In this document: positions 8,832 to 18,261 of the stretch, piece by piece
Position numbering within the stretch: the first letter of the stretch is position 1
Layout of the letters: each line of letters opens with the position of its first letter
Source of the DNA: an uncultured Ruminococcus sp.
Lineage (GTDB): Bacteria > Bacillota > Clostridia > Oscillospirales > Acutalibacteraceae
Assembly (NCBI GenBank): GCA_902765855.1
Contig: CACXBF010000016.1
Location: forward strand, 1-64,000
Direction: 5' to 3'
Length of the DNA: 64,000 nt
Translations under genes and position numbers: made by a program
Notes under the pieces: model-generated
Databases searched by the model: none
The model's input: the letters and a program-made list of their open reading frames with translations, nothing else
What the model was told of the DNA's origin: nothing

Positions 8832-10085
8832 TTATTCGTAAAGTGGGAATTTAGCACAGATTTCGTTTACACCTGCACGAATATCATCTGCACTACCCTC
8901 GAAATCATTTACGCAAAGTGAAATGAATTCAGCAATCTTATCCATTTCCTCAACGCCAAGACCTCTTGTAGTAACCGCAGGAGTACCGATTCTGATACCG
9001 CTTGTTACGAATGGACTGCGAGGTTCGTTTGGAACAGTGTTCTTGTTGACAGTGATATAAACCTCGTCGAGTCTATGCTCAAGTTCCTTACCGGTGATTT
9101 CTCTGTCGCGGAGGTCAAGGAGCATAACATGGTTGTCTGTACCGCCGGAAACAAGGTTAAGACCTCTTGAAACAAGACCGTTAGCAAGAGTCTTAGCGTT
9201 CTTAACGATGTTTTCGCCGTATGTCTTGAATTCAGGCTTGAGAGCCTCACCAAAGCAAACAGCCTTAGCAGCGATTATGTGCATAAGCGGACCACCTTGA
9301 GTACCAGGGAAGATAGCTTTGTTAATCTGCTTTGAGTATTCCTCGTTGCAAAGAATAAGACCACCTCTTGGACCTCTGAGGGTTTTGTGAGTAGTAGTTG
9401 TTGTGAAGTGTGCGTATGGAACTGGGCTTGGGTGAACGCCTGCTGCAACAAGACCGGCAATATGAGCCATATCTACCATAAGATATGCACCGACCTCGTC
9501 AGCAATCTCTCTGAAACGCTTGAAGTCGATAATTCTTGGGTAAGCACTTGCACCGCAGACAATCATCTTTGGCTTAACTTCTTTAGCGATTTCAAGAACC
9601 TTGTCGTAGTTGATTCTGTGTGTTTCAGGGTCAACGCCGTAAGGAACGAAGTTGAAGTATTTACCGGAAATATTTACCGGTGAACCGTGAGTAAGATGTC
9701 CACCTTCGCTGAGTGACATACCCATAACAGTATCACCTGGCTCGAGCATTGCAAAATAAACTGCTGTATTAGCTTGAGCACCTGAATGTGGCTGAACATT
9801 AGCGTATTCTGAACCGAAAAGCTTGCAAGCTCTGTCGATAGCGATTTGCTCTACAACATCAACGCATTGGCAACCGCCGTAATATCTCTTTCCAGGATAG
9901 CCCTCAGCATATTTGTTGGTAAGAACTGAACCCATAGCCGCCATAACAGCAGGAGAAACGATATTTTCAGAAGCGATAAGTTCAAGGTTTCTGCGTTGTC
10001 TTTTAAGTTCATCGTTCATTGCAGCAGCGACATCTGGGTCGTATTGAGCGACAAGACCGATTGAATCGCACAAATCTTTGTACAT
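8832..10085 (-). CDS. glyA: Serine hydroxymethyltransferase
   Basis: A PLP enzyme that interconverts serine and glycine and charges tetrahydrofolate with one-carbon units. [40 protein letters not shown] and [14 protein letters not shown] (with the PLP lysine) are all present. The length of about 417 residues is standard. I prefer the second ATG at 10085: the protein then begins [13 protein letters not shown], as in relatives, and GGGGGTT lies about eight bases upstream. The ATG at 10100 lacks a ribosome site. Single-gene transcript with its own terminator. Confidence 0.95.
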   Translation of the reverse strand: MYKDLCDSIGLVAQYDPDVAAAMNDELKRQRRNLELIASENIVSPAVMAAMGSVLTNKYAEGYPGKRYYGGCQCVDVVEQIAIDRACKLFGSEYANVQPHSGAQANTAVYFAMLEPGDTVMGMSLSEGGHLTHGSPVNISGKYFNFVPYGVDPETHRINYDKVLEIAKEVKPKMIVCGASAYPRIIDFKRFREIADEVGAYLMVDMAHIAGLVAAGVHPSPVPYAHFTTTTTHKTLRGPRGGLILCNEEYSKQINKAIFPGTQGGPLMHIIAAKAVCFGEALKPEFKTYGENIVKNAKTLANGLVSRGLNLVSGGTDNHVMLLDLRDREITGKELEHRLDEVYITVNKNTVPNEPRSPFVTSGIRIGTPAVTTRGLGVEEMDKIAEFISLCVNDFEGSADDIRAGVNEICAKFPLYE

Positions 10086-10185
10086 TTTAATAACCCCCAT
10101 TTTTTATTTTTTCTACATTATACCCTATTATAGTTAAATAATCAAGCATAGACGATTTTTCGCAACAAAATCAATATTTATAAAG

Positions 10186-10675
10186 TCATAACTTCATTTT
10201 TCGCGTGAATTTTCCTATTAGTGATTGTGCAAATTTTAGATTCAGTGCTACTATTGCAATTCCCATAATACTAAATACTATAAGCTCTGTTGTTTGTAAG
10301 GACAGTTCTGCTATGGATTTAATTATAACCCATATACTGATAGGCAAAAATAAAATGCTTGTAATTGTTGCAGGAATATACTGCCTCATAAATATAGCCT
10401 GACCAATATGTATTACTAAATGTAGAGCACAGGCTATGAATTCACCTAATTGCCAGTAAATAATGCCAATAAACAAAAAATAATAAATAAAATCAGTTTT
10501 TCAAGTAATACAAGTGAAAAGCCCTCGGTGCTGAAATCTTTATATGTCTTGCTAATGCTTGGATATTTTTCATCGAGCAGTGCTTTATTTTTCTTTAACC
10601 ATATTCCGAGACCTATAATTCCTCCATATCGTGTACTATAAAGATTATAGGAAATAACCATACATATTTTTCCAT
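10186..10675 (-). pseudogene. HXXEE-domain membrane protein, two frameshifts
   Basis: Three reading frames join into one recognisable HXXEE-type membrane protein. Frame 1 starts at the ATG at 10675 and reads MEKYVWLFPIIFIVHDMEE, containing the family H-x-x-E-E motif, then hits TAG two codons later. The next frame continues IIGLGIWLKKNK through STEGFSLVLLEKLILF to LALFTGN and a stop at 10446. The third continues YWQLGEFIACALHLVIHIGQ to the end at 10186. The first lesion fits loss of one A (GAGGAAATT to GAGGAATT, about 10619-10622). The second, near 10447-10462, fits a ten-base slippage deletion between two TACTGGCAAT copies. Start-to-stop order, motif and helices all align, so this is a decayed or mis-assembled gene. 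It lies 54 bases downstream of the XRE regulator on the same strand. Confidence 0.75.
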
Positions 10676-10728
10676 ATAATATTCTTTTCCGTATTTAATT
10701 TCAAATTTATACTATTAGTAATAACATA

Positions 10729-11490
10729 TTATAAGATAGTTTGTATTATCGAGGATATCCATTGATAAATGCTTGGTACTATATCTTGCATAACAGCAAC
10801 TATTTGTTTTTTATCATCTGATGTTAGCTCTCCTACTTTTTGAAGTATGCTTCCATTGGCGTAGGTTTTTCCGTATGCTATCATTCCGCTTGAGTGATCT
10901 CCATACGCAAAATAATGCCCTATTGATAATGCTCCGACAGAAAATTCTCCTATGGCTATTGCACCAAAAGAAATAATACCTATGCTTATTGCACCAATAG
11001 CCAAACCGCCTATTGCAAAAGAGCCTGCCGAAATAAGACCTATTGCAAACATACCTAAGGCTAATAAGCCTATTGGTAAGAATCCGAAAGAAATAATACC
11101 GATTGAAAGAAATCCTAATGAAATTATACCCTTAGCTTTAAATCCAACTGCAATTATACCTTTTGCATTTTTGCTGATATGCCAAAGTGGTAAGCCACAA
11201 ACAGTACGCTTACTTTTCTTATCAAAATTCATAAATTTGTCAACTGCTTCCTGCCAAAAATCATTTTCTTGATTTTTTGTTTGTTGTTCAAGACTATCTT
11301 CTTTGAGCAAATAATCCAAAGTACAGCCAAAAATCTCGCTAAGCTGTATCAGCTTTTCTGTTTCTGGATATGCTATATTGGATTCCCATTTGCTTACGGA
11401 TTGTCTTGATACCCCCATACGCTCTGCAAGTTGTTCTTGTGTGTAATTATTTTCTTTTCGCAGTCTTGAAATTTTTTCTCCGGTTGTCAT
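10729..11490 (-). CDS. XRE-family regulator with a period-5 glycine repeat domain
   Basis: A 253-residue protein. Residues 1-60 are a classic HTH_XRE domain (NYTQEQLAERMGVSRQSVSK, then W-E-S-N-I-A-Y-P-E). After a linker, about residues 110-190 form an unbroken repeat with Gly at every fifth position: units such as LPIGL, LALGM, FAIGL, ISAGS, FAIGG, LAIGA, ISIGI. The pattern is strongly hydrophobic at the other positions and could form a beta-solenoid or a membrane-associated sheet; there is no standard transmembrane helix. The protein ends in an amphipathic segment. The neighbouring HXXEE pseudogene may have been its operon partner. DNA binding is well supported; the role of the repeat (ligand sensing or membrane tethering) is inference. 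Confidence 0.85.
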   Translation of the reverse strand: MTTGEKISRLRKENNYTQEQLAERMGVSRQSVSKWESNIAYPETEKLIQLSEIFGCTLDYLLKEDSLEQQTKNQENDFWQEAVDKFMNFDKKSKRTVCGLPLWHISKNAKGIIAVGFKAKGIISLGFLSIGIISFGFLPIGLLALGMFAIGLISAGSFAIGGLAIGAISIGIISFGAIAIGEFSVGALSIGHYFAYGDHSSGMIAYGKTYANGSILQKVGELTSDDKKQIVAVMQDIVPSIYQWISSIIQTIL

Positions 11491-11645
11491 GATACCACTC
11501 CTAAATGTTTTGAAGATATGCTAAATTGTATAATATATTTTACAAATCATCAATAGATTTTCGGTTTCTATATGTAAACTTTCGGTTGCGGGGGCGAATA
11601 ATCAGATTTAAATAATATAATTGCTTTACTTAGAAAACAAAGTGT

Positions 11646-12161
11646 TTAGTAGAGTAGTTTTTCACGCTCTTTATAATCGGGCAGATATTTTTCTATTAAG
11701 GCATAGAAAGCTTTACTATGATTTTTATGTTTGATGTGTGCAAGTTCGTGAACAACAACATAATCAATAGCTTCATCAGGATAACGCATTAGCAAATAAG
11801 AAAAACAAATACTATTCTTACCGCTGCAACTCCCGAAACGAGTTTTTGCAGCGGTAATTTTTAATGCCGTTGGATATAATTTCATAAGCTTAGAATAATA
11901 TGCAACTTTATTAGGCAGAATTTTCTTAGCTTTTTCTATTAAGGATTTAGCCTCATCTTCAGAAATTTGACTTGGATATTTTTCAGTTCTTGTTTTCATC
12001 TTTTCAAGATTTTTAGTTATCCAGTCATTTTTTGATGTAACAAAACGGTCTATTTCTGCTTTCGGAAAACCATATGGTGAGCGAACTATTATATCTAAAT
12101 TCTTGGAAATCTCAAGAGAAATAGATTTACGCTTAGAGCGTATAAGATTATATTCATACAT
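11646..12161 (-). CDS. YgjP/SprT-like zinc metallopeptidase (DUF45)
   Basis: A 171-residue protein of the YgjP-like, WLM/SprT-related metallopeptidase group. The zinc site HELAHIKHKNHS (about residues 131-142) supplies H-E-x-x-H. TRFGSCSGKNSICFSYLLM is the conserved segment before it, and W-I-T-K near residue 54 matches the family. The start is the ATG at 12161, with GAAAGGAAG upstream; an earlier in-frame ATG at 12218 would add residues absent from relatives. It is divergent from the marR gene. Biological substrate unknown. Confidence 0.88.
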   Translation of the reverse strand: MYEYNLIRSKRKSISLEISKNLDIIVRSPYGFPKAEIDRFVTSKNDWITKNLEKMKTRTEKYPSQISEDEAKSLIEKAKKILPNKVAYYSKLMKLYPTALKITAAKTRFGSCSGKNSICFSYLLMRYPDEAIDYVVVHELAHIKHKNHSKAFYALIEKYLPDYKEREKLLY

Positions 12162-12236
12162 TGAAATCTTCCTTTCGTTATTAAATAATAACATAATTTT
12201 CAGAAAAACACATCTCAAGATTTACATAAGACAAGG

Positions 12237-12265
12237 TTGACAATTAAAAAATATATGAGTATAAT
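12237..12265 (+). promoter_or_regulatory. Consensus promoter of the marR-ABC operon
   Basis: TTGACA (12237-12242), a 17-base spacer and TATAAT (12260-12265): both hexamers are perfect, implying strong transcription unless repressed. Confidence 0.85.
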
Positions 12266-12309
12266 GTTAGCTATAGAACAGTTAGTTATAAAACAATTCG
12301 TAAACTAAC
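12266..12309 (+). promoter_or_regulatory. Probable MarR operator region
   Basis: Directly after the -10 box are two adjacent 15-base direct repeats, GTTAGCTATAGAACA (12266-12280) and GTTAGTTATAAAACA (12281-12295). GTTAGTT (12281-12287) also forms an inverted repeat with AACTAAC (12303-12309). Repeats overlapping the transcription start of a marR gene are the expected place for autorepression; binding itself is inferred. Confidence 0.55.
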
Positions 12310-12330
12310 AATTTTAAGGAGGTGATTCTT

Positions 12331-12765
12331 TTGGCATATAAGCATACAATCGGATTTGAGCTTAGAACTGTAAATAATATGTTACATAGACAGATTATTG
12401 CTTCTGAAAACATAAAGCGTGTTGATGAGCTGACAGGTGCTACGGGCTGGCTTATAGGTTATCTTGTACATAACCGTGATAGGGATATTTTTCAAAAGGA
12501 TATAGAGAAGGAATTTTCTATCCGCCGTTCGACCGCCTCAAAGGCTTTATCTATTATGGAAGAAAAAGGACTTATCAAGCGTGAATCCGTACCATATGAT
12601 GCAAGACTTAAAAAGCTGGTTTTAACTAATAGGGCGATTGAGCTTAATAAAATTATCGAAATTGATATTATAGAAATCGACAAAAAGATGACAGCAGGTC
12701 TTAGCGATGAAGAAATAAGTGCATTTATTGCAACAATTCAAAAAATCAAAAAAAATTTAGAGTAG
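12331..12765 (+). CDS. MarR-family transcriptional regulator
   Basis: A 144-residue winged-helix regulator. The recognition region reads FSIRRSTASKALSIMEEKGL and the wing reads SVPYDARLKKLVLT. A MarR-type helical dimerisation region flanks it. The start is TTG at 12331, seven bases after AGGAGG; a GTG at 12322 overlaps the ribosome site and is rejected. It is the first gene of an operon with two ABC exporter genes, so it most likely represses them and itself until an inducer binds. Confidence 0.92.
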   Translation: MAYKHTIGFELRTVNNMLHRQIIASENIKRVDELTGATGWLIGYLVHNRDRDIFQKDIEKEFSIRRSTASKALSIMEEKGLIKRESVPYDARLKKLVLTNRAIELNKIIEIDIIEIDKKMTAGLSDEEISAFIATIQKIKKNLE

Positions 12766-12781
12766 AGCAGGAGGTAAAAAT

Positions 12782-14527
12782 ATGGTTAGAAAGCTCTTAA
12801 AAAGTGTAAGGGAGTATAAAAAGCACTCTATACTTGCACCTATCTTTGTTATTTTTGAGGTTATAATGGAGGTTGTAATACCACTTCTTATGGCGAATCT
12901 GATAGATTTCGGCATAGATGATGGCAATCTTGAATATATCGTAAAAATGGGCGTTGTGCTTGTAGTATTTGCGGTTATATCTTTGATTTTCGGCATACTT
13001 TCGGGACGAAGTGCAGCCATAGCATCAGCCGGTTTTGCGAAAAATCTCCGTAAGGATATGTATTATAAGGTTCAGAATTTCTCTTTTTCGAATATAGATA
13101 AATTCTCTACCGCAAGTATCGTAACAAGACTTACAACAGATGTAACTAATGTTCAGAATGCTTATATGATGATTATAAGAGTTGCGGTTCGTGCTCCGAT
13201 AATGCTCATATGTGCATTAGTTCTTGCTTTTAATGTAAACGCGTCTATGGCACTTATATTCCTATGTATTGTGCCTATTCTTGCAGTAGGCTTGTTTTTT
13301 ATAATGTCTAAGGCACATCCGATATTTGAGCGTGTTTTTAAGACTTATGATAAATTGAATAATGTTGTACAAGAAAATCTTTATGGCATAAGAGTTGTAA
13401 AGTCTTTCGTAAGAGAAGACCACGAGAATGAGAAATTCGGCAAAATCTCGAAATCCATTTTTAAGGATTTCAGTAAGGCAGAAAGACTTCTTGCTTGGAA
13501 TATGCCACTTATGCAGTTCTGTGTTTATACTTGTATGCTTTTGATTTCTTGGTTCGGAGCAAGACTTATAGTTCTCTCCGGCAATGACCCGGCTGTCGGT
13601 ATGACAACAGGTCAGCTTATGAGCCTTATAACCTACGCAATGCAGATTCTTATGAGCCTTATGATGCTTTCAATGATTTTCGTTATGATTATTATTTCTC
13701 GTGCATCTATGGAGAGAATAACAGAAATTCTCGATGAAGAAAGCGACATCACAAATGGCGAAAATCCGGTAAAGGAAGTCAAAGATGGTTCTATTGTTTT
13801 TGATAATGTCAGCTTTGCATATAAAAAAGATGCTGATGAAATGTGCTTGAGTGATATTTCAGTTTCGATTAAATCCGGTGAAACGGTCGGTATAATCGGT
13901 GGAACGGGTTCAGGTAAGACAAGCCTTGTAAATCTTATCCCAAGACTTTACGATGTTACAAAGGGTAAGCTTACAGTCGGCGGACTTGATGTCAAGGATT
14001 ACGATATAGAGGCTTTGCGTGATTCTGTTGCGGTTGTTTTGCAGAAAAATGTTCTTTTCTCAGGAACAATTAAAGAAAATCTTCGCTGGGGTAATGAAAA
14101 TGCAACAGATGAAGAGATTGTCAATGTATGTAAGCTGGCACAGGCAGATAGCTTTGTTTCCACCTTCCCAAAGGGCTACGATACATATATTGAGCAAGGC
14201 GGTACAAATGTTTCAGGCGGTCAGAAGCAAAGACTTTGCATAGCAAGAGCCTTGCTTAAAAAGCCGAAGATTCTTATTCTCGATGATTCTACAAGTGCAG
14301 TTGATACCAAGACAGATGCACTTATAAGAAAAGCTTTTGCTGAAGAAATTCCTGATACAACGAAGATTATCATAGCACAGAGAATTTCCTCAATCGAAAA
14401 TGCTGATAAGATAATCGTTATGGACGATGGCTGTATAAATGCTGTCGGCACACATGAAGAACTTCTCAAGACAAATGAAATTTATCGTGAGGTTTATACT
14501 TCACAAACAAAAAACTCACAGCAGTAA
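12782..14527 (+). CDS. ABC exporter half-transporter, degenerate-site subunit
   Basis: A 581-residue type IV exporter subunit with six N-terminal membrane helices (about 15-310) fused to an ATPase domain. Walker A is GGTGSGKTS and the signature is VSGGQKQRL. Two catalytic residues are altered: Walker B reads ILILDDSTSAVD, with Asp for the catalytic Glu, and the switch loop reads IAQRISS, with Gln for His. This pattern is known for the noncatalytic site of heterodimers such as TM287/288, LmrCD and BmrCD. AGGAGG precedes the ATG, 14 bases after marR. It pairs with the next gene; a drug or lipid-like substrate is likely but unproven. Confidence 0.93.
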   Translation: MVRKLLKSVREYKKHSILAPIFVIFEVIMEVVIPLLMANLIDFGIDDGNLEYIVKMGVVLVVFAVISLIFGILSGRSAAIASAGFAKNLRKDMYYKVQNFSFSNIDKFSTASIVTRLTTDVTNVQNAYMMIIRVAVRAPIMLICALVLAFNVNASMALIFLCIVPILAVGLFFIMSKAHPIFERVFKTYDKLNNVVQENLYGIRVVKSFVREDHENEKFGKISKSIFKDFSKAERLLAWNMPLMQFCVYTCMLLISWFGARLIVLSGNDPAVGMTTGQLMSLITYAMQILMSLMMLSMIFVMIIISRASMERITEILDEESDITNGENPVKEVKDGSIVFDNVSFAYKKDADEMCLSDISVSIKSGETVGIIGGTGSGKTSLVNLIPRLYDVTKGKLTVGGLDVKDYDIEALRDSVAVVLQKNVLFSGTIKENLRWGNENATDEEIVNVCKLAQADSFVSTFPKGYDTYIEQGGTNVSGGQKQRLCIARALLKKPKILILDDSTSAVDTKTDALIRKAFAEEIPDTTKIIIAQRISSIENADKIIVMDDGCINAVGTHEELLKTNEIYREVYTSQTKNSQQ

Positions 14528-14554
14528 AATTCATACAGAAAGGAATGAGATTTA

Positions 14555-16447
14555 ATGAGTAATCAAAAACAAACAAAAAAGCCTGTAAGAAGTAAAAACA
14601 CAGGCAAAACCGCAAAAAGACTTCTTTCGTATGTTTTTAAATATAAAGGCAGATTGGTTGTAGTTCTTATATCAATCCTTGCAAGTGCATTAACGGGTGT
14701 TGCGTCATCGCTTTTCTTGCAAACACTTATAGATGATTATATAGAGCCTCTTTTGATTGAGGCTGTTCCAAATTTCGCAGGACTTTTCAAAGCAATAATC
14801 TTTATGGCTGGAATATATATTATAGGCGTTGTAGCTACACTTCTGTATAATCGCCTTATGGTTACAGTTGCACAGGGAGTTCTTAAAGATATTCGTGATG
14901 AAATGTTTGAGCATATGCAAAGCTTACCGATAAAATATTTTGATACACATTCACACGGCGATATTATGAGCCGTTATACAAACGATACCGATACGCTCAG
15001 ACAGATGATTTCCCAGAGCTTGCCACAGATGTTCTCATCACTTATTACAATAGTTTCCGTATTCTTTGCAATGCTTGCAACAAATATATGGCTTACACTC
15101 CTTGTAGTAGTTTTTGTATCATTTATGCTTTTTGTTACAAGTAAAATTGCCGGCAAGAGTGCAAAATACTTTGTTAAGCAACAGCAGTCAATAGGTGATG
15201 TCAACGGCTATATCGAGGAAATGATTAACGGTCAAAAGGTTGTTAAGGTTTTCTGCCACGAAGAAAAGGCAAAAGAGGGCTTTGATGAGAAAAACGAGGA
15301 ACTTTGTAAAAATTCCGCAGCAGCAAATATGTTTGCGAATGTTCTTATGCCGGTTATGAATAACCTTGGCAATGTTCAGTATATTCTTATTGCTATAATT
15401 GGCGGTGTTTTCGCCGTCAATGGAATTGGTGGAATTACCCTTGGTGTTATTGCATCATTCTTACAGCTTTCTAAGTCATTTACACAGCCTATGGGACAGA
15501 TTTCCCAACAGCTTAATGCAGTAATTATGGCACTTGCAGGTGCAGAGAGAATTTTCGAGCTTATGGACGAAGAATCGGAAGTTGACGATGGCTATGTAAC
15601 ACTTGTCAATGTGAAGTACGGCAAAAATGATGAACTCGTTGAGGTGGAGGAGCGTACGGGAATATGGGCTTGGAAACACCCACATTCAGACGGAACAGTA
15701 TCCTATACAAAGCTTGAGGGAAAAGTAGAACTTCACAATGTAGATTTCGGCTATGTTGAAGATAAGATAGTTTTGCACGATATAACACTTTATGCCGAAC
15801 CTGGACAAAAGGTTGCTTTTGTTGGTGCAACAGGCGCAGGCAAAACAACTATAACAAATCTTATCAACAGATTTTATGACATTGCAGATGGTAAAGTTCG
15901 CTATGATGGCATTAACATAAATAAAATCAAGAAAAGCGATCTCCGCCGTTCTATTGGTATAGTTTTGCAAGATGTTAATTTGTTTACAGGCACAGTTATG
16001 GATAATATCCGCTATGGCAACCTTAATGCAAGTGATGAGGAATGTATAGCCGCCGCAAAGCTTGCTAATGCAGACGGTTTTATCAGACATTTGCCAGACG
16101 GATATAATACAGTTATTTCGGGTAGTGGCTCAGACCTTTCACAAGGACAGCGACAACTTTTGTCGATTGCGAGAGCGGCAGTTGCAGACCCACCTGTTAT
16201 GATTCTTGACGAGGCTACAAGCTCGATTGATACAAGAACAGAAGAAATCGTCCAGCGAGGAATGGACGGACTTATGTATGGCAGAACAGTATTTGTCATA
16301 GCACATAGACTTTCAACTGTAAGAAATTCCGATGTAATAATGGTTCTTGAATTAGGAAGAATTATTGAGCGAGGAAGCCATGAAGACCTGATAAAACAGC
16401 ATGGACAGTATTATAGATTGTATACAGGTGCGTTTGAACTGGAATAA
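14555..16447 (+). CDS. ABC exporter half-transporter, catalytic-site subunit
   Basis: The 630-residue partner of the preceding gene. Six membrane helices (about 35-340) precede an ATPase domain with Walker A GATGAGKTT, canonical Walker B MILDEATSSID and switch histidine IAHRLST. Its signature is LSQGQRQ rather than LSGGQ, the complementary deviation expected because this motif completes the degenerate site of the partner. About 45 extra residues (around 355-400: NVKYGKNDELVEVEE, WKHPHSDGTVS) are inserted before the ATPase domain. AGAAAGGAATGAG precedes the ATG. Last gene of the marR operon. Confidence 0.94.
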   Translation: MSNQKQTKKPVRSKNTGKTAKRLLSYVFKYKGRLVVVLISILASALTGVASSLFLQTLIDDYIEPLLIEAVPNFAGLFKAIIFMAGIYIIGVVATLLYNRLMVTVAQGVLKDIRDEMFEHMQSLPIKYFDTHSHGDIMSRYTNDTDTLRQMISQSLPQMFSSLITIVSVFFAMLATNIWLTLLVVVFVSFMLFVTSKIAGKSAKYFVKQQQSIGDVNGYIEEMINGQKVVKVFCHEEKAKEGFDEKNEELCKNSAAANMFANVLMPVMNNLGNVQYILIAIIGGVFAVNGIGGITLGVIASFLQLSKSFTQPMGQISQQLNAVIMALAGAERIFELMDEESEVDDGYVTLVNVKYGKNDELVEVEERTGIWAWKHPHSDGTVSYTKLEGKVELHNVDFGYVEDKIVLHDITLYAEPGQKVAFVGATGAGKTTITNLINRFYDIADGKVRYDGININKIKKSDLRRSIGIVLQDVNLFTGTVMDNIRYGNLNASDEECIAAAKLANADGFIRHLPDGYNTVISGSGSDLSQGQRQLLSIARAAVADPPVMILDEATSSIDTRTEEIVQRGMDGLMYGRTVFVIAHRLSTVRNSDVIMVLELGRIIERGSHEDLIKQHGQYYRLYTGAFELE

Positions 16448-16469
16448 TGCTAACAAATTTCCCTACGAC

Positions 16470-16570
16470 AATTAAAAGTTTTGCTCAAGGCGGAGTGCCT
16501 CCGCAATCAAGACGCGAAATCGCTCAACAAGTTTCGCTCGTAGTGGATTAGGGAAGATAGTTGACGCGGT
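16470..16570 (+). repeat. Interspersed hairpin repeat, variant copy
   Basis: Shares the AATTAAAAGTTTTGCTCAAG header but then carries a different module, GGCGGAGTGCCTCCGC, followed by CGCTCAACAAGTTTCGCTCG. It starts about 20 bases after the second ABC gene. Confidence 0.55.
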
Positions 16571-16609
16571 CGGGGGAACTACCGATTAACTAATGCACTT
16601 TTCTAAGAC

Positions 16610-16737
16610 AATTAAAAGTTTCGGTCGAGCCTTTTCAAAGGCTCGCAGGGTTGAGGGACGGAGTCCCTCATGGGTTTTAAGGGCAACGCCCTTAACATTC
16701 TTTGCTCCTAAGGGCGGACTTTGTCCGCCCTTTTTTG
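16610..16737 (+). repeat. Interspersed hairpin repeat ending in a terminator
   Basis: The best-formed copy. The AATTAAAAGTTTC header is followed by four hairpins: GAGCCTTTTCAAAGGCTC, GAGGGACGGAGTCCCTC, AAGGGCAACGCCCTT and AGGGCGGACTTTGTCCGCCCT, the last with a T6 tract. A remnant (GTAGGTGAACACAGTTCGCCC) continues to about 16790. The terminal hairpin is a good intrinsic terminator for the marR-ABC operon. Confidence 0.75.
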
Positions 16738-16799
16738 CTAATGTTGTTGACAAAAGAAATTATGTAGGTGAACACAGTTCGCCCACTTAGAAAGTAAGA

Positions 16800-17035
16800 G
16801 ATTTTAAGAATCTTAATTTAAGATTCTTAATTTTGATAATTCATAAATTGTTAACCATAACTTTAAGTAAATTTAAGGTAGTGGGAATAATATTTATATC
16901 AGCAAGAGGAAAACAACTTGCTAAGATTTTTTCTTTCCTTTCTAATTTTTTGTTTTGATAACAAACCTTTTTTCAAACCTCGCTTTTAGTAGAAAAACCT
17001 GCGGACAGCACACCGCAGGTTTTTTGTTTTGTTGA
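16800..17035 (+). other. Non-coding stretch with hairpins, possible small RNA
   Basis: No credible coding frame. A promoter-like pair, TTGATA (16833-16838) and CATAAC (16856-16861) with 17-base spacing, precedes AGCAAG/CTTGCT around AGGAAAACAA (about 16903-16924) with a T-rich tail. A strong terminator hairpin AACCTGCGG/CCGCAGGTT with TTTTTT follows at about 17003-17028. The terminator has no coding gene ahead of it on this strand except through the repeats, so a small transcript is possible. Confidence 0.3.
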
Positions 17036-17212
17036 AAACCTTCTGTTTTTTAAATTTTATTAAGTTTTTTAAAAAAGCGTGTAGGGATTTTAAACTTTAT
17101 TGCGTATTATATTATACAAGGGTGTGTTCTTGAACTTTTATAGTAAAGAATGGAATAAAAAGAATTTAAAGCAATAATTTATAGTATATGCTGTTTTAGG
17201 AGGTGTTTTTGC

Positions 17213-18226
17213 TTGAATATACGAGAACAAACCGAGAATATCGAAAAAACAATATTGTCGCCGTTTGCTAAACTTGCATCAGAGAGTGAAGGCAGATTAA
17301 AGCTTGAACAACCATGTTTGGTGAGAACTTGTTTTCAGCGTGATAGAGACAGGATTATTCATTGTAAATCATTTCGTCGATTAAAGCATAAAACACAGGT
17401 ATTTCTCTCTCCGGAGGGTGACCATTATAGGACACGCCTTACTCATACACTTGAGGTTTCTCAAATAGCAAGAACAATAGCAAAAGCACTGAGACTTAAT
17501 GAGGATTTAACCGAAGCTATTTCACTTGGACACGACTTGGGTCATACGCCTTTTGGACACGCAGGAGAAAAAGCTTTAGATGGGATTTCACCGAGTGGCT
17601 TCAGACATTACGAGCAAAGTCTTAGAGTAGTTGATTTTCTTGAAAAGGATGGTAAAGGTCTTAATCTTACCTACGAAACGAGAGATGGCATTTTAAACCA
17701 TACTAAAGGTAAAGAAGCGACAACTCTCGAGGGCAGAATTGTCCGACTTGCGGATAGAATAGCCTATATCAACCACGATATAGATGATGCAATTCGAGCA
17801 GATATAATTTCTGAAAATGATATACCAAAGAAAATTTCCAAAGTTCTTGGCGATAATACAAGCGAAAGAATAGATAGACTTGTAATATCAGTAATCGCAA
17901 ATTCGCAGAACGGAATATTATCAATGGATTCGGAAATGCAAAGTTGTTTTGATGAACTTCATTCGTTTATGTTCGATAGAGTATACTTAAATAATACCGC
18001 TAAAAAAGAAGAAAAGAAAATACCCAAGCTTATAGAGGCTCTTTATGAATATTTTTATAAACATATAGACGAGATACCATCTCATATACTTATACATTCC
18101 AATGGTGATACCGATAGGGCGGTTTGCGACTATATCGCCGGAATGACCGATAAATACGCAGTAGAACTTTTCAAAGAAATTTTCATTCCAAAGTCGTGGA
18201 GTAAAACAGGAAAAAACCTTGCGTGA
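17213..18226 (+). CDS. dgt: dGTP triphosphohydrolase-like HD-domain protein
   Basis: A 337-residue HD-superfamily enzyme that releases tripolyphosphate from dGTP or related dNTPs. Metal-binding residues are in [19 protein letters not shown] and [15 protein letters not shown], with a later [21 protein letters not shown] near residue 60 is the family's substrate region. The start is TTG at 17213 with AGGAGGTG upstream. It heads the dgt-dnaG-rpoD operon common in clostridia, linking dNTP pools to replication and transcription initiation. Its stop overlaps no real gene; the dnaG start lies 36 bases on. Confidence 0.92.
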   Translation: MNIREQTENIEKTILSPFAKLASESEGRLKLEQPCLVRTCFQRDRDRIIHCKSFRRLKHKTQVFLSPEGDHYRTRLTHTLEVSQIARTIAKALRLNEDLTEAISLGHDLGHTPFGHAGEKALDGISPSGFRHYEQSLRVVDFLEKDGKGLNLTYETRDGILNHTKGKEATTLEGRIVRLADRIAYINHDIDDAIRADIISENDIPKKISKVLGDNTSERIDRLVISVIANSQNGILSMDSEMQSCFDELHSFMFDRVYLNNTAKKEEKKIPKLIEALYEYFYKHIDEIPSHILIHSNGDTDRAVCDYIAGMTDKYAVELFKEIFIPKSWSKTGKNLA

Positions 18227-18261
18227 GAATTTTTGTTATATTTTTTAAGGGGGTGATTATT

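Noticed and set aside
10952-11272. Pro/Ile/Ala repeat frame opposite the XRE regulator
   Set aside because: Antisense reflection of the period-5 repeat; period-15 DNA keeps all frames open.
16593-16790. 65-residue open frame in the gap after the ABC genes
   Set aside because: It translates the interspersed hairpin repeat; no ribosome site and no protein-like composition.
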